DNA of 64,000 nt from Rhodothermus marinus (GTDB taxonomy: Bacteria > Bacteroidota > Rhodothermia > Rhodothermales > Rhodothermaceae): assembly GCF_009936275.1 (NCBI RefSeq), contig NZ_AP019797.1, positions 2,835,890 to 2,899,889 of the forward strand. Direction: 5' to 3'. The stretch's first letter is position 1; each line of letters starts with the position of its first letter. This document shows positions 25,296-34,028 of the stretch, one piece after another. A program made the translations under genes and the position numbers. Under the pieces are notes generated by a model, which saw nothing but the letters and a program-made list of their open reading frames with translations, was not told the DNA's origin and did no database searches.

Positions 25296-27923
25296 TCAGA
25301 AATGCAGCACCAGCTCGAACGAAGCCTGACGGCCCAGGTCGTACACGTCGACCGGCGCGAAGGCGAAACGCCGGGGCAGACGCTCGCCGACCAGCACGAG
25401 CACGGGCGCGCGATACCAGGGATTGGCGCGATCGAACAGGTTGAACAGGCCCAGCCGTAGCTCGGCCGTAACGACGGGCATCCGAGAGCGGCTCGTCAGC
25501 GTCAGGTCCATGCGATGGTAGGGCCCCAGCCGCTCCGGTTGATTCAGGTCTGTGTAGTGCTCGGTGTTGGGTGGACCGGATGCAGAAAACCAGGCCACCG
25601 TAAGCGCGCTGCCCGGCCAGAGCGGCACGTCCAGATAAGTCCGAAGCTGATGGCGCCGGTCCCAGGGGGCCGGATACCAGGCGCCGCCGTTCAGCGCGTC
25701 GTGGGCCAGGTCGACCCGGCTCAGCGCATAGGCCAGCGTGGCCCGGAACGCCCCGAGCGGCTGATCCAGCAGCATCTCCAGCCCGTAGGCCCGGCTGCGC
25801 GCGCCGGTAAGCCAGGGCGTCGTCGTTTCGGGGTCGCGCGTGATCAGGAAGAAAGGCGCCACGACCTCGTGCTGCCATACGTTCGCAAAGCGACGGGCGT
25901 AAGCGTCAAGCTGCAGACGCGTGCGTCCCGGCCGGAGCTGCACGCCTGCGCTCACGTTGTCCACCACGGTCGGCGGCTGGTTCCGCCCGGTCAGCAGCCA
26001 GATGCCCGTGCTGTTCATGTTTTCGAAGGCCAGGTGGTGCAGAAACTGATAGTTCCGGCTGAAGCCGACGCCGGCCGACCACTGGCCTTCGGGGTGCAGC
26101 GTCAGCTGAAGTCGAGGCGAAAGGCGGACGTACGGCCCCGTCGAGAAGGCATGGAGCCGGAGTCCGGCCAGCACCTTCAACAGGGCACCTGTGCGTCCTT
26201 CGTACTGCAGAAAGGCGTCCGTCTGGACCGCCCGCTGCTTTTCCGCGAAGGGACGAGACCGAACGGCCGAATGTTCTTCGTACGAAAGATCCAGATGCTG
26301 TAGCGTGTAGCCCAGCGTCCAGTAACCGGCCTCTTGCGCCACCTGTAAGGCCTGCTCCCAGCGCCACTCGGTCAGGGCGTTCGTGTAAGCGAACGGCGCC
26401 AGCCGCCGAAACAGCTTCTGAAGGCCGCCCCCGGTGAAGGCGTACAGGAAGTCGTCTTTCGTGTAGCGGCTCTCGTAGGCGGTGGTTGCCAGCAGCGTCT
26501 CCAGGTGCAACGCCGCGCCCATTCGGTAGGTGAGCCGGGCGCTGGCCGTGCGGTTGGTCCAGCGCTGCCGGGTTTCGACGTCCATCCATTCAAAATCGGA
26601 GGGGCGCGCATCCCAGCGCGGCATCAGGCGCTGGGCCTGCTGGCGGGCATCGTCCCCGCCCAGGTAGCCGCTCAGCGTCAGGCGCACCGGCCCGCCTTCG
26701 AGCCGAAGCTTGCCGTGCAGATCGTAAAACGTAGCGGCCGAGGGGCCCAGCTCCAGCAGACGGGCCTCCAGATCGGCCACGTTCGGGGGAAGGGGTCCGG
26801 TGGGGCGTGCCACGTCGAGCCCGAACGCCACGAGTCGGTCGTTGCCGGGCCAGCCGAGTGCATCGAGCAGCGAGCGGCGTCCGGCCAGCAGCCAGCTTCC
26901 CGAGCGGCCCAGCGGTCCTTCTACCAGCAGACGCCCGGCCACGTTGCTCACGCCGGCCACGCTCTGAGGGCGCTGGTAGCTGCCGCTGCGCGTCACGAAG
27001 GCAAGCGTTCCGCCGGGCGGGGCCGCGTAGGTGGCCGGCGCCACGTCGTAGAAAAAGCCGACCGCCTGGAGGGCGTCCGGGTTGAACGCGTCGAACAGGC
27101 CAAACAGATGCGAAGGATGGTAGACGGGCACGCCGTCGAGCAGCACCTGGAAGCCGTCGGTCTGGCTGCCCCGCACGGTCAACCCATCGAGCCCGATGGC
27201 CAGTCCGACGGCCGGCAGCGCCTGGAGCGCCCGGAGCACGCCGCGCTCGCCGAACGGCGCGAACCGTGCGGGTTGCACCAGCCGCTGCCAGGTGGTATCG
27301 ATCCCGTCGAGCCAGGCGGCGCTTCCCACGATGAGCACGGCGGGGAGCGCCTCGGTCCGGGGCGCGAGCGTGAGCGTCAGCGGGCGGGATGTTTCGCGCA
27401 CGGCCAGCACAACGGTTTGCGATTCGTAGCCCACGTACGAGGCGGTCAGCGTCAGCGTATCGCATGCGGCCGGCAGTGCTACCGTCGCGACAAACCGCCC
27501 TTCGGCATCGGCCATAGTGCCCCACAGCCGACCGTTCGCCCACCAGGAAATTGTCGCGTAGGGCAGCGGCAGCCCGGTCGCCGCATCGCGCACCTGCCCC
27601 TCGATCGAGACGTTGCGCGAGGGGGCTTCCAGCAATAGAAGCTGGCGCCGCGCCGTGTCGGCCTCCAGGACAAGCCCCTGCCGGGCCAGCTCGCGCGTGA
27701 GTGCTTCGATGAGATGGGCTTCGGTCGTCTGCAGCGTGACGGTGCGCCCTTCGACGAGCGCGTCACGATAGAGCACCTGATAGCCGCTGCGCCGGGCCAC
27801 GTCGTCGAGCACCTGGCGGAGTGGCACTTCCTGATAAACGACCGGCTGGGCCCGGACCGCCCCCGCCAGGCCCAGCAGACTGACCATGAGGATCATTCGG
27901 CACGCGATCCTACCGCCCCGCAT
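25296..27923 (-). CDS. TonB-dependent receptor with STN domain
   Basis: 875 residues. Signal peptide (MILMVSLLGLAGAVRAQ), secretin/TonB short N-terminal (STN) domain at about 28-85, a carboxypeptidase-like beta-sandwich (GQVRDAATGLPLPYATI, about 108-185), plug (LTVRGSQTDGFQVLLDGVPV, about 190-320), then a beta-barrel ending in a terminal Phe (LVLHF). STN receptors of the FecA type signal to a FecR partner, which is the adjacent, overlapping gene. Substrate unknown. An internal ATG at codon 10 is an alternative start that leaves a cleaner signal peptide. Confidence 0.92.
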   Translation of the reverse strand: MRGGRIACRMILMVSLLGLAGAVRAQPVVYQEVPLRQVLDDVARRSGYQVLYRDALVEGRTVTLQTTEAHLIEALTRELARQGLVLEADTARRQLLLLEAPSRNVSIEGQVRDAATGLPLPYATISWWANGRLWGTMADAEGRFVATVALPAACDTLTLTASYVGYESQTVVLAVRETSRPLTLTLAPRTEALPAVLIVGSAAWLDGIDTTWQRLVQPARFAPFGERGVLRALQALPAVGLAIGLDGLTVRGSQTDGFQVLLDGVPVYHPSHLFGLFDAFNPDALQAVGFFYDVAPATYAAPPGGTLAFVTRSGSYQRPQSVAGVSNVAGRLLVEGPLGRSGSWLLAGRRSLLDALGWPGNDRLVAFGLDVARPTGPLPPNVADLEARLLELGPSAATFYDLHGKLRLEGGPVRLTLSGYLGGDDARQQAQRLMPRWDARPSDFEWMDVETRQRWTNRTASARLTYRMGAALHLETLLATTAYESRYTKDDFLYAFTGGGLQKLFRRLAPFAYTNALTEWRWEQALQVAQEAGYWTLGYTLQHLDLSYEEHSAVRSRPFAEKQRAVQTDAFLQYEGRTGALLKVLAGLRLHAFSTGPYVRLSPRLQLTLHPEGQWSAGVGFSRNYQFLHHLAFENMNSTGIWLLTGRNQPPTVVDNVSAGVQLRPGRTRLQLDAYARRFANVWQHEVVAPFFLITRDPETTTPWLTGARSRAYGLEMLLDQPLGAFRATLAYALSRVDLAHDALNGGAWYPAPWDRRHQLRTYLDVPLWPGSALTVAWFSASGPPNTEHYTDLNQPERLGPYHRMDLTLTSRSRMPVVTAELRLGLFNLFDRANPWYRAPVLVLVGERLPRRFAFAPVDVYDLGRQASFELVLHF

Positions 27924-28893
27924 CGGCTTCGAACCGGTAGTGCTTCGGCGCGACCTCGACGAAGCGACCGCCCAGCACCCGTCCCAGATCCTGCAATACC
28001 TGCGGCAGGCTGTCGAGCGTCAGCGTGCCGCTGAGCGTCTGCGACGCGTAGGGTTCCGGCAGCGTGAGCCGTACGCCGAAGTGATGCGCCAGCTCGACGG
28101 CCACCTGCGCGGCCGGCTCCTGCACAAAGGTCAGCCGCCCCTGCAACCAGTCCAGGTAGGTTTCGGCCGGAGCCGGCTCCGGCGGCGTCAGGTGTCCGTC
28201 GGCCGTCAGGCGGCTGCGCTGGCCGTCGGTGAGCACCTGCTGCTGGCCGCGCGGCCCTTCTATCCGGAGCCGTCCTGTCTCCAGAAAAACCTCCACCCCG
28301 TCCCAGGTACGCACGTCGAAACGCGTGCCCAGCACCGTAACGCGGACCGCTCCGGCCTCCACCTGAAACTGCCGCTCCGGCCGGTGCACCACATCGAAGA
28401 ACGCCTCGCCCTCCAGACGGTAGCGCAGGACGGTTTCCGAAGCGGCCAGCCGGTAGAGCTGCGAATGCGGCCGCAACGTGATCTGCGAGCCGTCCGGAGC
28501 CGTGTACACCTCCGACATGGTCCCGGCCGAAGCCACCAGCACGGGCACGCTTTCTTTTTCCTCATACAGCCACCAGCCCAGACCGGCCGCCAGCAGCACC
28601 ACCGCCACGACCAGCGCCCGACGCCAGTACAGGCGGCGAACCTGCGGTCTGCGCTGCGGTGCCCGGTTGGCCGCCTGCCGATGCATCCGCGCCGCGATCC
28701 CCTGCCAGATCCGCTCGCTTCGCTCCGGCGGCACGGCCGGGGCCGCCTCGTCGGCCAGCGCCAGCAGCGCCCGGCCCAGCGGATCGTCGGCCAGTTCCGG
28801 GTCGGACGCCAGCGGACGCCCTTCCTCCCGGAGCTGCCCGATCCGCCGGGCCAGCGCTTCGTCACGGTCGCTATGGGACGGTCGCTTCATCAT
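27910..28893 (-). CDS. FecR-type anti-sigma / transmembrane regulator
   Basis: 327 residues. Cytosolic N-terminal helices (about 1-85), one membrane helix (ALVVAVVLLAAGLGWWLY, about 92-110), then the periplasmic FecR domain (TAPDGSQITLRPHSQL; GEAFFDVVHRPERQF; VLGTRFDVRTW) and a C-terminal DUF4974/STN-like region (LSGTLTLDSLPQVLQDL). It should pass the receptor signal to an ECF sigma factor. No sigma gene is adjacent, which is unusual. Overlaps the receptor start by 14 bp. Two ATG codons (28893, 28890) are possible; a TATCTTTA box lies only 4-11 bp upstream. Confidence 0.92.
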   Translation of the reverse strand: MMKRPSHSDRDEALARRIGQLREEGRPLASDPELADDPLGRALLALADEAAPAVPPERSERIWQGIAARMHRQAANRAPQRRPQVRRLYWRRALVVAVVLLAAGLGWWLYEEKESVPVLVASAGTMSEVYTAPDGSQITLRPHSQLYRLAASETVLRYRLEGEAFFDVVHRPERQFQVEAGAVRVTVLGTRFDVRTWDGVEVFLETGRLRIEGPRGQQQVLTDGQRSRLTADGHLTPPEPAPAETYLDWLQGRLTFVQEPAAQVAVELAHHFGVRLTLPEPYASQTLSGTLTLDSLPQVLQDLGRVLGGRFVEVAPKHYRFEADAGR

Positions 28894-28944
28894 CGGTAAA
28901 GATACAAGGTCGGGGTGCCCGGTGGACGCCCCGCCCGGTTTTTC

Positions 28945-29868
28945 TTACGAATCCCGCTTCACGTCACCGGTACCCAGGAAGATGCGGTAGGTCTGCGGAA
29001 TGCCGTAGAAGCGCACCAGAGCCGAACCGTCGCCGTTCATCTCGATGGTGCCTTCCACCTCATGCACCACCTCTTTGTCGCCCGTGCGCTTGACCATCCG
29101 TACTTCGTAGGCCAGCGTGCCGTAGGTCAGATGCTCCAGCGAATCGGTCGCCGACGGCTTGAGGATGTAAACCGGCCCGTCGGTCACCAGGTGTGCCCGG
29201 AATTCCATCTCCACTTCCTGCCCTTTGTCGTTCACGAAATGCCGGGCGCCCTCCATCTGCTGCTCACCCTCGAAGGTGATCGTGTCGCTTTCGGCCTCCA
29301 GGCCCTCGACGTGCCAGGTGGCCCGACGCTCGAACGACGAACTCCGTTCGTTGCCCGAAGGCGTCCGATGGGCCACCGAACCTTTGCGGAAGCCCTCGAA
29401 CTCGATCGAGGCGATCCGTTCACGTTCGGCCCGCGGATGGGCGATGAACTGCCCCTCGCTGTCCTTGAAGACGTACTTCAGCAGCGCTTCGATGGACTTC
29501 TGGAAGTTGGGGCGGGACACTTCATGGATGAAGTAAATCGTGTGCGTACCCGTCGTCGAGTCGTAATCGACGCGGAAGCCCCGCCGCATGCCGCGCCAGT
29601 AGCGCGGGTTCTGGACCTCGTCGCCATTTTTCGAGGCGACGCTGCCCGTCAGGTAGTACATGCCGTTCTGGTCGAACGTGGCCGTGGCGTCGTACAGGTC
29701 GGTCATCATGCCGTCGCTCTGATCGGCCAGCGACTGCGCTACGATTTCGGCCACGGCTTGCGCATCTTCTTCGCTGAGCGCCGTCTCGTTGCCGCTCTGC
29801 AGCGCGTCGCAGGCTGCCAGCGAAAGGGCCAGCAGCAACGTCAGTCCACCGTGATAGAACCGCTTCAT
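28945..29868 (-). CDS. Lipoprotein of unknown function
   Basis: 307 residues. Signal peptide with lipobox LAAC at about residues 18-21, then an acidic helical segment and a beta-rich remainder with aromatic strands (YYLTGSVAS, HTIYFIHEV, WHVEGLEAESDTITFEGEQQMEG). I recognise no domain. A very strong ribosome site (AGGAGGTG) precedes the ATG. It lies 51 bp upstream of fecR on the same strand and may be cotranscribed with the FecR-receptor pair. Terminal residues GDVKRDS are polar. Confidence 0.8.
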   Translation of the reverse strand: MKRFYHGGLTLLLALSLAACDALQSGNETALSEEDAQAVAEIVAQSLADQSDGMMTDLYDATATFDQNGMYYLTGSVASKNGDEVQNPRYWRGMRRGFRVDYDSTTGTHTIYFIHEVSRPNFQKSIEALLKYVFKDSEGQFIAHPRAERERIASIEFEGFRKGSVAHRTPSGNERSSSFERRATWHVEGLEAESDTITFEGEQQMEGARHFVNDKGQEVEMEFRAHLVTDGPVYILKPSATDSLEHLTYGTLAYEVRMVKRTGDKEVVHEVEGTIEMNGDGSALVRFYGIPQTYRIFLGTGDVKRDS

Positions 29869-30245
29869 CGCACACCTCCTGTGGTCTGGTGATTCGGATG
29901 GTACGACAGGCCGGCCTGCTGTCGGCCGGCTACTTCCTGTACACGAAAGACGACCGCTACCCCCATCCGAATCCCCAAAAATCCAGAGCGCTTATGCGAC
30001 GTGTCGCCCGAACCCCGGAAGCGCCCGCCAGAAACTGCGCCAGCCCGTGCATCATTACGCCGGGCAAACGGCCACGTCCTCACCACGGCGGGCAGCCCGC
30101 GGTGTCCGCCCCGTCGCACCCGTCGGCTCATGTCCGCTCCATGGGGTGGCGCCATCATGCATGATGGTGCTGTGGCCATCCAGCGCGGAACGGGCGGTTG
30201 TGTTCGAAGCGCGCTTGCTCGCTCCCGATTGCCGGAAGGCCGCAC
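29869..30245. other. Intergenic region with palindromes
   Basis: About 375 bp between the lipoprotein start and the terminator of the beta-helix gene. Open frames here have no recognisable product, no ribosome site and Arg/Pro-rich random composition, so I call no gene. It contains GCCGGC inverted repeats near 29913-29932 and a perfect 16-bp palindrome at 30152-30167. Promoter of the lipoprotein gene should be at the left end. Confidence 0.5.
30152..30167. promoter_or_regulatory. 16-bp perfect palindrome
   Basis: CCATCATGCATGATGG is an uninterrupted dyad. It could be a regulator site or part of an old mobile-element end. It lies between two genes transcribed on the minus strand, well away from both starts, so a role cannot be assigned. 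Confidence 0.3.
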
Positions 30246-30294
30246 GCAAAAAAACAACCCGTGGCGGCCGCCGAACGACCGACCGCCACGGGTT
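30246..30294 (-). terminator. Rho-independent terminator after beta-helix gene
   Basis: AACCCGTGGCGG (30256-30267) pairs with CCGCCACGGGTT (30283-30294), 12 bp perfect with a 15-nt loop. On the minus strand it is followed by TTGTTTTTTTG. It lies 25 bp after the stop of the broken beta-helix gene. Confidence 0.85.
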
Positions 30295-31159
30295 GACGCC
30301 CTCTATGGATCGCCTACCTCAGCGCACCCGGACCAACCGGCCCGTGAACACCTCGTGCGTACCGCCGGGCGACGCTACCAGCACCCGGTACACGTACATG
30401 CCGGCGGCCAGGTCGTCCACTTCCAGTTGCAGGCACCGTGCCCGTCCTGCTTCCAGCCGCGAGCGCGGCACGCGCCGCACCAGCCGCCCCAGCATATCGT
30501 ACACCTCCACCGCCACCTGCGACGAAGCCGGAAGGTCCAGCAGCAGCTCCACGACGCCCGCACGCACCGGGTTGGGATATGGACCGTAGAAACTCAGCGG
30601 AACGGGTTCTGCAGAAGAAACCGCAACCGGAACCACTTCGCCCGGTTGCATCTCCAGCGCGCCGATGTCGCACCGGGCCGCGCCGTCTTCGTCGCCGTCC
30701 TGCGGCCGCGCCACCCCCCGAAGGTCCTCGGTCGGACACACACTGTCGTCTCCCGCATCCAGCGCCGGGCTGTCGGCAATAAGCCGGTAAATACCCGTCG
30801 AGTCGTCCGTCACCACCAGACGCGCATCACGCCCTATGATGTTACCGTTCTGCCCGTCCTGCAGGCCGCAGGTATTGGAAGGATCCTGAATCAGGTTGTA
30901 TGGAGAAGCAGGATCGATCGTCCCCACACAATCCCCGCCGGAATTGCCGGCAAACAGACTGTTTTTGAAGGTCGGGTAACTCAACCCTTCGCTGTAATAG
31001 CCACCGCCCTCCGAGGCTTCGTTTGCCACGATGGAAACATTGTGCCAGTCCAACGGACTACTGTCTTTGTTATAAATGCCGCCTCCCTTGCTTGTTGCAC
31101 GATTCTGAAAGAACAAAACGTTGATAAGCTTGACATTATTTGAAGAATAATTGTACATA

Positions 31160-31415
31160 CCACCACCATCATAAGTAGCAGAGTTATTCGAGATGGTAAC
31201 ATTCGTCATCGTCACAGCGCCTTCATAATTGTTCACACCACCACCATAAGTAGCAGAATTATTTGAGATGGTCACATCCGTCATCGTCACAGCGCCATAA
31301 TAATTGCTCACACCACCACCATCAGCAGCAGAGTTATTCGAGATGGTCACATCCGTGTCACAGCGCCATAAGAATTGTACACACCACCACCACGATCAGC
31401 AGAGTTATTTGCGAT
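31160..31415. repeat. 75-bp tandem repeats in beta-helix gene
   Basis: The motif GAGATGG (or GCGATGG in the last copy) recurs at 31190, 31265, 31340 and 31411. Spacings are 75, 75 and 71 bp. Each unit encodes about 25 residues of the [12 protein letters not shown] type. The short spacing comes from loss of four bases: CCGTCATCGTCAC in other units reads CCGTGTCAC at 31353-31361. Confidence 0.85.
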
Positions 31416-31856
31416 GGTAACATGTGTCAACGCTGGGCTTCCATAGCTGATATACACCCCTCCTCCCCTGTCTGCTGTATCACTACCATTTGCCAGCCCC
31501 TGCCGGATGATAAATCCATCCAGCACAGCGGTCGAATCAACATTTTCAGCCACCACCACATGATAGGCATTATTTCCCCGCAGCACATCAGGAATTCCAT
31601 CCCCATCCGAATCGACATCATTCTGATCCAGATCTCCGCTCAGCACCGTCGGGTTGGCTTCCCAGTCGCGCTGGGAGCGGTCGGTTTCGGTGCCGGCGAA
31701 GCCGCCATAAATGGCCACGCCCCTTTTCATCCGGAACGACAGCGTCCGGTCGTTGTCCGTCAGCCCGGTGCCCTCGTCGGGGTAGTACACCCCCGCCGCC
31801 ACCCAGATTTCATCGCCTGCCTGCGCCGCCGCCAGCGCATCCTGGAGCGACGTGCA

Positions 31857-31950
31857 GGCATCGGCCCAGGAACTGCCATTGTTGGTCCATCGCTTCATCA
31901 ACAGAAGTGGCAGAAAACACGGGCATCGGCCCAGGAACTCCCATCGTTGG
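31857..31950. repeat. 65-bp imperfect duplication
   Basis: A 29-bp segment at 31857-31885 recurs at 31922-31950 with two mismatches (GCCATT versus CCCATC region). The copies are 65 bp apart, which is not a multiple of three, and this shifts the reading frame of the surface-protein gene. Both copies encode NGSSWADA-type peptide. Confidence 0.85.
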
Positions 31951-32269
31951 CCCCCGTCGCGTCTTTTTTCACGTAGATGATCCGCTGCGCCTGGGCGCTC
32001 GTGCCCAAAAGCAATGCCACCATCAGCCCGGTGGCCAGACCTCGTAGCATGCGTACTATGACTGCCCTATCGATTGGTGAACCCATCAGGAAACAAAAGG
32101 ACCACTCCGCAACCGATCAGCACCTGCTTCCGGGAAGTGCCAGTTTTCCAGACGGGCCCCGTTCCTCACAACCGCAGAGGCACACCCCGGGGTACTTTCG
32201 GAATATATCGGCGATCGTCCGGCAACGCAAGCATCGCCGCCTGCAACGGCATTGCTTCAGACCGTATGC

Positions 32270-32989
32270 CTACGGCACCCGCTTTTGCAAAAACAACGTG
32301 ACGACGTCCCGACTGATCAGCAACAATGCCTTCGCTTTATCCTTCAGGCGCCTTGAAGAAAGGTCCCGTTTCCATGCGGTCCAGTAGCCTCGCCGCTCGC
32401 AAAGCAACACCTCGAAGCCCGCACGTCCCACAAGCGTGTGTATATCGCGCAGGGAAAACGTATAGGGATGCCCTTTGTCGATTCGCAGAAGCTCAATCCA
32501 GAACCGCACGAATTTTCCCCAGCGATGATAGATATTCTGTCTGAAATAGAAGCAACCTCCCGGAACCAGCACCCGATGGATTTCTGCGATAACCTGAACC
32601 GGATCCTGGCAATGATCCAGCACATTGTCCATGATCACCAGATCGAAGCTTTCGCTCTCGAAGGGTAACGCTTCGCCCATACCCCTGTGATACACAACCT
32701 GCGGATCCCGGTACTTTCTGAACTTCTCAACGGACCTGAAGAAATCTTCCAGCGGATCTATGGCGTGTCGATAGCCGGAAGGCAGGTGGGTGACAATGCC
32801 TGCAGCCCCACTACCTACCTCCAGGATACGCGTATCCTGTTGTATCGTAAAAAAAGGCGCGATTCTCCTGATCAGATCCTCGGCATAGGTCCTGTAATAA
32901 CGCAGATCCGTCCTGTCAGCAACGTGCTGCCACCAGTCTCGTTCGTAACGCTGGGCAAGCTGCCAGCGCTGCCGGTCGTTTTTTCGCAT
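32270..32989 (-). CDS. Class I SAM-dependent methyltransferase
   Basis: 239 residues. Motif I LEVGSGAAGI (about residues 56-65), acidic loop HAIDPLEDFF, motif for the fourth strand FDLVIMDNVLDHC and post-motif VLVPGGCFYFRQN. A Methyltransf_11 type enzyme; the substrate may be a glycan or small molecule but nothing here shows it. The gene and its flanks are AT-richer than the rest of the window, suggesting acquisition. A TATCTTTC box (33022-33015) lies upstream. Adjacent to the broken surface-protein gene on the same strand. Confidence 0.85.
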   Translation of the reverse strand: MRKNDRQRWQLAQRYERDWWQHVADRTDLRYYRTYAEDLIRRIAPFFTIQQDTRILEVGSGAAGIVTHLPSGYRHAIDPLEDFFRSVEKFRKYRDPQVVYHRGMGEALPFESESFDLVIMDNVLDHCQDPVQVIAEIHRVLVPGGCFYFRQNIYHRWGKFVRFWIELLRIDKGHPYTFSLRDIHTLVGRAGFEVLLCERRGYWTAWKRDLSSRRLKDKAKALLLISRDVVTLFLQKRVP

Positions 32990-33149
32990 AGTCCCTGGCG
33001 TTTCGTCCGTCTATGAAAGATACGGTCTTTCGAAGACGGCTTTCCACGCAACGGCAAAGGGATCGACATTTTCCGGCCATGCTCATCATCGCGGCCCGTG
33101 AACAGGACGGCGGGCGGGGCGTTGCCTCTGGCAAAACAGAACCCCGGGT

Positions 33150-34028
33150 ATGATTCCCCGCGAGCTGTTTCAGAAGATCCGGCGGCTGGAGGTGCGCACG
33201 CGCGGGCTGGTCGACAGCCTCTTCGGCGGCGAATACCACACGGCCTTCAAAGGACAGGGGATCACCTTTGCCGAAGTGCGGCCCTACCAGATCGGCGACG
33301 ACGTGCGCACGATCGACTGGAACGTCTCGGCCCGCATGGGCGCGCCCTACGTGAAGCTGTTCGAAGAAGAACGGGAGCAGACGCTGCTGCTCGTGGTCGA
33401 TGTGTCGGGCTCGCAGGGCTTCGGCGTGCGCGGCCGCACGAAGCGCGAGCTGGCCGCCGAGATCTGCGCCGTGCTCGGCTTCAGCGCGCTGCGCAACCAC
33501 GACCGCGTGGGATTGCTGCTGTTTTCGGACCGGATCGAAGCGTTCGTGCCACCGCGCAAGGGACGTCGGCACGTGCTCCGGCTCGTGCGCGACCTCTACG
33601 CCTGCCGCCCCGGCTCGACGCGCACGGACCTGCGCGTGGCGCTCGACTACCTGATGCGCGTGCTGCACCGCCGCGCCATCATCCTGCTCCTGAGCGACTT
33701 TCTGGACATGCCGGACTTCGAGCGGCCGCTGCGGGCCCTGGCCCGGCGCCACGACGTGGTGGCACTCCAGCTCCAGGACCCCGTCGAGCAGACCTGGCCC
33801 GCCGTGGGGCTGGTCGAACTCGTCGATGCCGAGACCGGCCGACGCCGCTGGATCGACACGCGCAGCGCCCGCGTGCGCGCACACCTGGCCGAGCAGGCCC
33901 GCCGCCGACAGGCCGAACTGGAGGCCTGCTTCCGCCGCCTGCAGATCGACCACGTGTGCCTGCGCACCGACGCCGACTACGTGGAACCGCTGCTGGCCTT
34001 TTTCCACCGCCGCAACCGCCGTCGCTGA
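33150..34028 (+). CDS. DUF58 (von Willebrand-like) protein
   Basis: 292 residues. N-terminal RTRGLVDSLFGGEYHTAFKG, the family signature RPYQIGDDVRTIDWNVSAR (about 50-68), then a vWA-like fold with a MIDAS-like DVSGS (about 87-91) and later LLSDFLD. DUF58 proteins normally follow a MoxR AAA ATPase; none is present here. The stop overlaps the next start (TGATG). Confidence 0.92.
   Translation: MIPRELFQKIRRLEVRTRGLVDSLFGGEYHTAFKGQGITFAEVRPYQIGDDVRTIDWNVSARMGAPYVKLFEEEREQTLLLVVDVSGSQGFGVRGRTKRELAAEICAVLGFSALRNHDRVGLLLFSDRIEAFVPPRKGRRHVLRLVRDLYACRPGSTRTDLRVALDYLMRVLHRRAIILLLSDFLDMPDFERPLRALARRHDVVALQLQDPVEQTWPAVGLVELVDAETGRRRWIDTRSARVRAHLAEQARRRQAELEACFRRLQIDHVCLRTDADYVEPLLAFFHRRNRRR

Larger units (their letters stand above)
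30319..32050 (-). pseudogene. Choice-of-anchor Q / beta-helix surface protein, broken by two frameshifts
   Basis: Three minus-strand reading frames in series make one protein. 32050-31898 gives a signal peptide ([22 protein letters not shown]) and [20 protein letters not shown]. 31901-31347 repeats NNGSSWADA and continues [21 protein letters not shown] with a right-handed beta-helix start. 31350-30319 holds 25-residue repeats ([14 protein letters not shown]), a PALDAG/DIGALE choice-of-anchor Q region and a T9SS-type sorting domain (YGPYPNPVR, VYDMLGRLVRRV). The first break is a 65-bp duplication, the second a 4-bp loss. Removing one and restoring the other puts all parts in frame. Lower GC than its neighbours. 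Confidence 0.85.

Noticed and set aside
29865-30257. 130-codon minus-strand frame in the 30 kb gap
   Set aside because: Arg/Gly-rich random composition, crosses a terminator, no family.
31160-31415. Tandem repeats as a CRISPR array
   Set aside because: Units are 75 bp, contiguous and coding (25-residue beta-helix repeats), with no unique spacers and no cas genes.
30246-33100. Insertion sequence or prophage in the lower-GC patch
   Set aside because: No transposase, integrase, terminal inverted repeats or target duplication could be seen.
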